DNA of 64,000 bases from Lachnospiraceae bacterium AM48-27BH (GTDB taxonomy: Bacteria; Bacillota; Clostridia; Lachnospirales; Lachnospiraceae). The notes under the pieces are model-generated. The model was not told the DNA's origin. It ran no database searches and worked only from the letters and a program-made list of their open reading frames with translations. Shown one piece after another: positions 56,601 through 64,000 of the stretch (position 1 is the first letter of the stretch; each line of letters opens with the position of its first letter). The stretch is from assembly GCA_003478355.1 (NCBI GenBank), contig QUFC01000013.1:1-64000 (forward strand), read 5' to 3'. The position numbers were made by a program, and so were the translations under genes.

Positions 56601-59600
56601 GGAATGCAGGTAACCCGTACCATGCCGCGATATGATGCATATGGCCAGGAGTTGATCTATCGCTGGTTTGAGACAAAAACAGCTCAGAACGGTACGGACA
56701 ATGGTTTTGAAAAAGTACCGGAAGTCATTGACGATGCAGCCAAGAATAATAACCAGAGCTTTTCCCTGGAACACCGCGGCCAGATGGTACCTTATGTTTC
56801 AGAAAACACCTTTGATGAAGCAACAGGTGTCAGTACCATATATAACCGGGTGGTTGATACCAGGGATTATGTCGTGGAAAAACAGTGGGATGGAGTAGAA
56901 CCGAGAGCTATTACCTTTTATCTGCATCGGACTATCGGTGGATTGAAACATGAGACATTAGGTAAATTTTCTTTTAAGGCAGATGGTTCTTTAGCCGATG
57001 GTTTTTTAGCCAAGAAAAATACGTTAAGTCCCATAACTGCCGAACAGCTGGAAGCGTGGAGAGTCAAGCTGCGTGTCTGCCTCGCTACGATGAGAAGGGC
57101 CGCACGTATGAATATTTTCTGGCTGAGAGCGACAGCAGTGATTCTTTGCCTGTTTATGACCTGCAGGTGGATGAGGACGGAACCTACAGCAGTCTGATCG
57201 TAAACCGCCCTGTTGACGGAACCAGCAATTCGATCATGATACATAAAGACTGGATCGACGATGGAGACAGCGCCCATCGCAGTCCGGTTACGATCGGTGT
57301 CTATGACAAAGAGACGAATGAGCAGATCGGTGGCGATGTAGTGATCGGAGACAATGAGATCTGGATCAGGCAGGTGAGTATCGGAGCGAAGAAACCATCC
57401 GAGGTTTATGTGGTAGAGAAAAAGGTTGGCAAATGGGATGTATTAACGGATGAATCTGGAAAGCGGATTACGCCGGAACAGACACAAATCGATGGCACAC
57501 AAGTATACCGGACAGATCAGCACGAATATAAGGTGTCTTATACAGAGCCAGATCAGGCAGGCTCCGTGGTGAAGAGTGCATTTACGATCAAGAACCGGAG
57601 AGTGGGTTCGGTGAATTTTACGCTCACGAAAAAATGGGTAGATGGAGGCGGTTCCATAAGAACTGCTATAAAAAATGCGGTCGAGCAGATAAACGAGGCA
57701 GCGACAGAGCCTAGCAAAAAGATCCATTGGATCCTGCAGTTGGGGTTTTCTTCGATTCCGGATACATCAGAGTACCCTGGGGGAATTACAGGAGCTCATT
57801 ATCAGTTGACCAGAGAGAAGGCTTCTGGCGATACCGTGAAAATCAACCAGGATGGCGTCATTCCGATTTATAAGGATCATGCCGGTACGGCGGGAAATTC
57901 CTGGTATGATCTGCTGGAAAACCAGGGATCAGGAATCAGTCAGACCGCAGAGTATCATTTCTACCATCTTCCGAAATATGATTATGCCGGAGCGGTCATG
58001 AATTATCAGGCAGTGGAAATCTGGGTAGATGGGGATGGAAAACCAGTAAATCCTGCTGCTTATACTTATCTGGAAGGCGGGGTTAGTAAATCTCTGGCGG
58101 CGCTGTTGGCAGATTATCAGTCAGCTTATACCAAAAACGAATATGTGGTTGGAGCTCAGCATACGAATGATTCCCAGACAGTAGAGATCACCAACCGGCT
58201 GACCGCGGTCAAGAATATCCACTGGCATAAACAATGGCATGATAATTACAATTATGACAGCCAGCTCCGGCCGGATATCTATCTGGATATTTATCGGAAG
58301 AGCGATGCACCAGGCAGTCAGCTGGAAAAATATGAGGATGATTACCAGTGGACATACCAGAATGCTTCTGCGCATCCGGATTCATCCATCAGTAAGAGAC
58401 ATCATTGGGTCGCAAACATTTATGATGTCGATAAGTATGACGCCCAGGGATATGAGTGGCATTACTACGCAAAAGAGAAGACAAAGGTGGACAAATCCAA
58501 GTTTGATTACACGGAGGTCCAGTATTCACGATGGTCCGATGAAAATGATCCTTCTACAGAAAAAAAACTGGGTACAGAATCAAAGCCGGCTGTGGATGCT
58601 GGTAAGCAGGTACAGCTGATTCCCGGAACAACGGAGGAGTATGCCTTAGGGGAAAATGGAACCTTCATAAATTCCATCGCGGGAACGGTTGTGATCGATG
58701 GCCAGAAGATCTGGGCCGGGCTTCCGTCGGCATATCTGACGGATCCTGTGAACCGGCTTCCGGCAGCGACATTCGATATCGATCAGACGGTCGAAGTTTT
58801 TGATGAAGATCATAATATAACATCAACCAAGACCAAGACGGTAGCAACATTACCGATCGAAAACTGGGAATATATCAAAGATGACAATGGATTTTATAAA
58901 TTCAGTCTTGAATATACTGGAAATTATACCGTTGATTCTACTGGAATCCATAAAGCAATAGATGGTTCAGCAAAGTTGATCCCACGATATGATGAGCGTG
59001 GAGAACTGTATAACTACAGCGTCCGGGAGACCATGAAGTGGACAGGCAACTGGCCTGCTGGACAGGATCGTGGAGATATCCGCGATGTTTATATAACAAC
59101 CATTCAAACTTATCTGGTGACCAACAGCTATAACAGTGTAAAAGGCGCATTGAGGATCAAAAAATATCTCAGCCTTCCAAAGAGCCTGGAGTCGTCAAGA
59201 TGTCCGGCGGTTGCCATGGTATTGACCCGTTCCTATCAAAAAGCAGATGGTACCTGGGAAAAAGATTCGGAATTCAAGAAGGAGCAGGTCTGGAACGCAG
59301 GCGATGTGAAAACTGCTTTTGAGGCTGCAAAGACTGGAGCTGCAGTCGGAAACAATGTGGTTCTTTGCAGTACAAAACAGACCAAAGATCCGTTCCTGTT
59401 TGAAAATCTGGATATTTACGCACCAAACGGAGCGAAATACCAGTATCAAGTTGAGGAGAAAAGGGACGATTATCTGTATGGCTTTCATACCTGGGCCGGT
59501 GCTGGTGATCTGACGGATGAAGCGGTTAAGGATAATAGCCTTCTGGGAAGCTACGTTGTAGAAGGTCTGTATCCAACAATGAATCAGGCGGATGCGGCTG

Positions 59601-62600
59601 GAAAGGACGGACGGGGAACGACTAGCGGTTCTGTCCCGGTTACGGCGACATACCGGAATGAGCTTCAGACAGTGGGCGAGACCGTAAAGCTTTCCGGCAT
59701 AAAAGAATGGGATGAGTATACATTCCAGAGCAGTAAACGCCCGGCGACGAATGAATTTGCCGGATGGCTGAAGCTTTACCGTTCAGCCAGATCACAGCCT
59801 GGCCAGAACAACGCCATTGCGGAAGAACCGGTGGAAGATGCAAAATTTAACGTAACAGTCGAAGCTGGTGGAAATCCATACCGCTATACGGTAACAGGAA
59901 CAACGGATGGATCAAAACTGGACCGTTATGCGCCCAATGGTATGTTGTGGAATTATGTGGTAAAAGAAACGATTCCGGATGGTTCACCATATCAGGCAAA
60001 GGATGGAAAGGCGACGGCAGAAAAACAGTCCTCTTCGACAGATTCTGGAAGTGGTGTAACAACCATCACCTTGAAGCCATTAACCAATACAACCAAGATA
60101 AATGTGTCTTATAGCAAAACCTGGGTTGATGCGGAGGGCAATGCTATTCAGGATGATTATGCCGGGTTAGGAAACCTGAAGGTTACCTTTAAGCTTCAGG
60201 TAAAAGAGCAGGGACAGACAAGCTGGACCGATGCAAAGAATTACTTTACCGGAACGAAAGCTTTAACCGGGGTGGTGGATTTTGAGCCGTCGATCAGCGG
60301 ATCACTGACTTCGGATGTGTGGGGAAAAGATCACTGGATGGAAGATCTTCCTGCTTTTGTTCTTTCAGACACAACAGGAGATGTCAAACCGCTTTCTTAT
60401 CGAATGACAGAGACAGGAGTCTATCAGAATGGCAGCGCGACTCCGTTAGTGACCTGGACAGAGACAGATACCAATGAGCTGGGATACACCTTGATTGGTT
60501 CAGGAGCGGCGACAGCGCTCATTACGCCATATTATCCGAATGGCCAATACAAATTAAATGCTAATAATAATCATTTCAATAAGCTGAATCTGGGAACCAT
60601 GACAGTAAAGAAAACCTGGCGCAATGACAGGAATAACCTATGGAGTACCAGACAGCCGACAAAAAGACCTGGTTATGATTGGGAATTGAAGCTGTTGATC
60701 CAGCGCAAGACAGAGGGAGAAACAAGCTGGTCCAATGTAAAGTCCTATGATAAGAATGGAACGGAAAAAGGGGATTTACTGGTGACGTTCTATGGAACCA
60801 ATCGGGATGCAGAAATGGCCCGGACGATCACAGGTCTGACGGCATGTAATGAAAAAGGAGAAACATATACATACCGGGCAGTGGAACTGGATCCGGAGAA
60901 TAATCAGGGATTAGAGGAAGGTGCCGCCTACCGGAAAACCTATCAGGTGTCATATGTTTCGAATGATATTACGGTGAACACGGAAGCTTCTAATAGGCTT
61001 CAGACCGTGGAGATCCGTGCTGCGAAATCGTGGCTTGCTGGTGACAGTAAAGGTAAAACCGTAACGCTCCAGTTAAAATATCTGGGGATAGATGGAAATC
61101 TTCATGCGATCGGAAATTTAAGCGGGGCAAAGGTCACTCTGGATGGGACAACAGATACAGAGCCGGATGACAGCTCTGCCCAGTTTGGATATGAAGAGGA
61201 CGCTTGGAAAGCGGTATGGACCGTGCCAAAGGTACTTCCGGCAGAATTATTTACCGATCAGAATGCAGAAGCAGAAGTGGATACAGCGGGTTCCACGATC
61301 TATGTGGTGGAAGAGCTGAATTCCGACGATCCTGATCATACAGGATACCACCAGCTGTCTCATACCGCAACGGATAATCAGAACTATGAAATTTTGAATG
61401 AAAAGTTAATGAAGCTTTCCATTCAGAAAATCTGGTATACAGTGAATAATAATGCAAGAAAACCACTGACCTTCCAGATTTACCGGATTGCCGGGGCAGC
61501 TGAGATCCCGGATGGTGATACAGGAGCAGAGCTTCTGGGAACTGTGACTTTGACAGGCTCTGCACAAGCGCAGACCTGGAGCTGGTCCGGTTATTCCTGC
61601 ACCGGTATGGATGCAGCAGGAACGAAGCAGTTCTTTTCTAAGTATAATAGCAGTGGAACACCATATCTTTACTATGCCCGTGAGATCGCCATCGGAGGAC
61701 AGAGCATCGGGGAAGATAGAAAAGTAACGGTTGACGGATACCGGTATGAGGTAGTGGCACCGACAGTGAAGATGGTTTCACCAGCCAATGCCCAGGGGGT
61801 TGTGACTGATCCGGATACGGCATCCGCATCCTTCATCAATCTTCAGCTGACGAATATTCCTGCAACAAAGGTGTGGATGGACCATAACAATGCTTATGGG
61901 ACCAGACCTGAGAATCTGGAGCTGCAGCTTTGGAGAGAAACAAAAGGGAAGGGAGGAACTGTGGATTGGGAGCGGGTATCCATAACGCCGGAGATTAATA
62001 AAGACGATTCCTCCGGCAAGTGGGTTTATACCTGGAGAGATGTTCCTTACTATAATCCTGTCGATGGAAAATCGTTCCGTTATCAGGTTCGGGAAAAGGT
62101 TCCGCCAATTTCGACACCGACAGATGCAGGGGCGGCTGGCGCCTGGTATGCGAGCGGGGATGTCACAACGGGTAACGTGGCTTCTGCAGAAATTTACGGA
62201 AGAGGAACCATCACCAATACTCTGAAAGGACAGATCCAGGTGACAGGGACCAAAATCTGGAAAGATGAGGACCGGACCTCCAGACCATCGGATATCACGC
62301 TGACGTTATACCGATGGTCAGACCGGAGCTCTGAGGTGAACCGGGAGAAGGTTACCACGGCGAATGTACCGGCCATGACCTTAACCTGGGATAAGGCGAA
62401 CTCGAATGAATGGAAGTACACCTACAGCAACCTGCCGCAGTTTGACAGTTATGGTGCGCTCTATCACTATAAGGTAGAAGAAACGACACCTGCTCATTAT
62501 CGCACAGAATACAAGGATGCATTAGGCCGTGAGATCCATAACCTGGGTCTGGTGACACTCCATGTAGAAAAGAAGTGGGAGACGGAAGACTCTGCGCAGA

Positions 62601-64000
62601 AAGAGATCACCGTTGGCATTTACCGGACCACAGAGCTTACAATACCAGCGGATTCCTCTAAGGATGGAACCGAAAGCTCTGTATTGATTGGTCAGATAAC
62701 CCTGAATTCCGGTAACGATTGGAAGTGGTCCGGTGATTCTCTGAATGGGACTCCGTTTGATCAGCGGACTTATGGAGAGGCAGAAGAAAAACCATATCTG
62801 TATTATGCAAGAGAGCTTCAGATTGGCAGTACCGGTGTACCGGCTGGGAAAGCGGGACGGCTGGTGGAGGCAGATGGTTACCGTTATGCGGTAAAAGAGG
62901 AGATGACTCCGTCTGCTCTGACAGCGGGTCAGGCAGTGCCGGATTCCATGACCACCGTCATAACCAACACCCAGCTGACGGATCTGACAGTAGTCAAGAA
63001 CTGGATGGATAACCATAACCAGTACAACACCAGACCGAATACACCGGATGATTTGGAACTGACCTTATATCGCAGGGCAGAAGGTGATACGAATGTTACG
63101 AAATTGACGGATGCCGAGCTGACTGGGATTACGCTAGAGAAGACTGCAGGAACCGGTACGGAAGCGAACCGGTGGACCTATACCTGGAAGAATCTTCCTG
63201 CAACGGACCAGAATGGAAAATCTTATACCTACTATGTATGGGAGACAGTACCGGCAATCAATCCAGACAGTACTTTTCATGGAGCTGCTTATGGAGGACG
63301 TCAATATGTGTGCAGCCAGGGAACCGATCCGGCGTATCCGACAGAGATCAGAAAGGATGCGGATACCGGCAAGGCGAACATCAGCCGCCGTGCGGATCTG
63401 ACCAATGTACTGACTGCCCACGGAATTTCTCTTAGCGGAACAAAGCACTGGGCAGATGGAGCGGTTGACCGTCCAGACACCCTGGAATTGAGATTGTGGC
63501 AGAAACTGGATGGAGAAACCACTGAAACGGAGATCAGCTATGAACCGCAATCTGCTGGAAGCACTGCCAATCCACAGTTGTTATGGAGTCAGTCAGGCAG
63601 TACCTGGACCTATACCTTTATCAATCTGGATGGTTATGATACCAACGGTGTCCGTTACCATTACCGGGTAGAGGAAATCGTACCAGACGGCTATCGGAAT
63701 GTGGTTCTGAAAGATGCAGATGTCAGCGGACTGGAAGATCTGCTCAACATTCGTCAGGTTCAATTCCAGGTGGAAAAGAAATGGAGAGTAAGAGAGGATT
63801 CGCTAAAGCATCCGGTTCATATGAAGCTGTATCGGACCACCGATGGACAGATCCCGGAGACCTCTGCGGGAGATGCGGCTTCCGAACTCCTTGGAGAAGT
63901 TTCCTTAGAGGAAACCAATGGCTGGAAATGGTCTGGTGACCAGATCCTAGATGCACATGGAGATCTGATTTATTTTGATAAGTACCGGGTTCTGGATGAA
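53688..64000 (+). CDS. Giant Cna-B-repeat surface protein, frameshifted and incomplete
   Basis: Signal peptide MKKKTIGKQLLAWVLAGAMM...AYA (cleavage near residue 28). An N-terminal domain is followed by a Thr-Pro-Ser repeat linker (residues 170-239) and adhesin-like domains. Then comes a long series of Cna-B-like modules, each opening with a K-x-W strand, for example near 56430, 57240, 57635, 60105, 60610, 61870, 62250, 62995 and 63440, and closing with YxVxE-type strands. Such modules often carry internal isopeptide bonds. At about 57066-57070 (CAAGCTGCG) one base is missing; after it the frame stays open with no stop to 64000. The protein exceeds 3,430 residues, and the sorting signal lies outside the window. 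It is presumably anchored by the sortase encoded upstream. Confidence 0.9.
54195..54403 (+). repeat. 15-bp coding repeat, Thr-Ala-Thr-Pro-Ser linker
   Basis: Fourteen imperfect units encode STATP, SIETP, SIATP and similar five-residue blocks; one unit is shortened (STAP-FIETP). The unit length is a multiple of three, so slippage would change the linker length without breaking the frame. The linker is extended, proline-rich and a likely glycosylation target. Confidence 0.9.

Overview
The window looks like a chromosome segment of a gut-type Firmicute of the class Clostridia, most likely Lachnospiraceae. The reasons are the tig-clpP-clpX-lon-engB order, strong AGGAGG ribosome binding sites, a DUF1292 gene, a CitX-CitG fusion, a class B sortase with a giant Cna-B type surface protein, and an NADP-type secondary alcohol dehydrogenase like those of clostridia. 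This is inference from gene content; no 16S gene is present.

Layout. 1-9.7 kb is an accessory region, AT-rich up to about 5.8 kb: an IS200/IS605 remnant cut by an IS3-family element, an HExxH protein, a PD-(D/E)xK-like protein, the tail of an SF1 helicase cut by a 78-bp perfect palindrome, a KAP-type NTPase remnant, an AAA ATPase-nuclease split by a frameshift, and a CHAT (caspase-like) protease. 9.8-25.7 kb is mostly housekeeping: a secreted M14 carboxypeptidase, gltX, a UvrD-like helicase, cobO, DUF1292, a sugar-binding-type protein, a CYTH protein, then tig, clpP, clpX, lon and engB. A remarkable pair of mirror-image 139-bp hairpins follows, then an orphan citXG. 26-35.3 kb holds a MerR regulator fused to a methyltransferase with a MerR-type promoter just downstream, rmlA-rmlB-rmlD without rmlC, a NitT/Tau-type ABC importer pair, a tandem OB-fold SSB-like protein, L-lactate dehydrogenase and a LysR regulator.

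35.5-47.4 kb reads as a peptide uptake and breakdown island: an Opp/Dpp importer with all five parts, a SxxK serine hydrolase, two tandem S9 peptidases and an amidohydrolase. The LysR gene diverges from it. 47.3-51 kb on the minus strand runs gntR-deoC, adh and a COG0523 GTPase. 51-64 kb is a cell-surface locus: a membrane-anchored clostripain-type protease, sortase B and a surface protein of more than 3,400 residues built of Cna-B-like modules that runs off the end of the window.

Two features cross the whole window. First, a family of palindromic intergenic repeats (two 131-bp copies, one short copy, one relic inside the end of gltX) and a second IS200-end-like inverted repeat in two places. 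Second, at least ten otherwise well-conserved genes carry a one- or two-base frameshift, half of them at an (A/G)GCTG context. This looks more like systematic sequencing or assembly error than real gene decay. I therefore annotate these genes as single CDS with a frameshift. No tRNA, rRNA, CRISPR array or known riboswitch was recognised.
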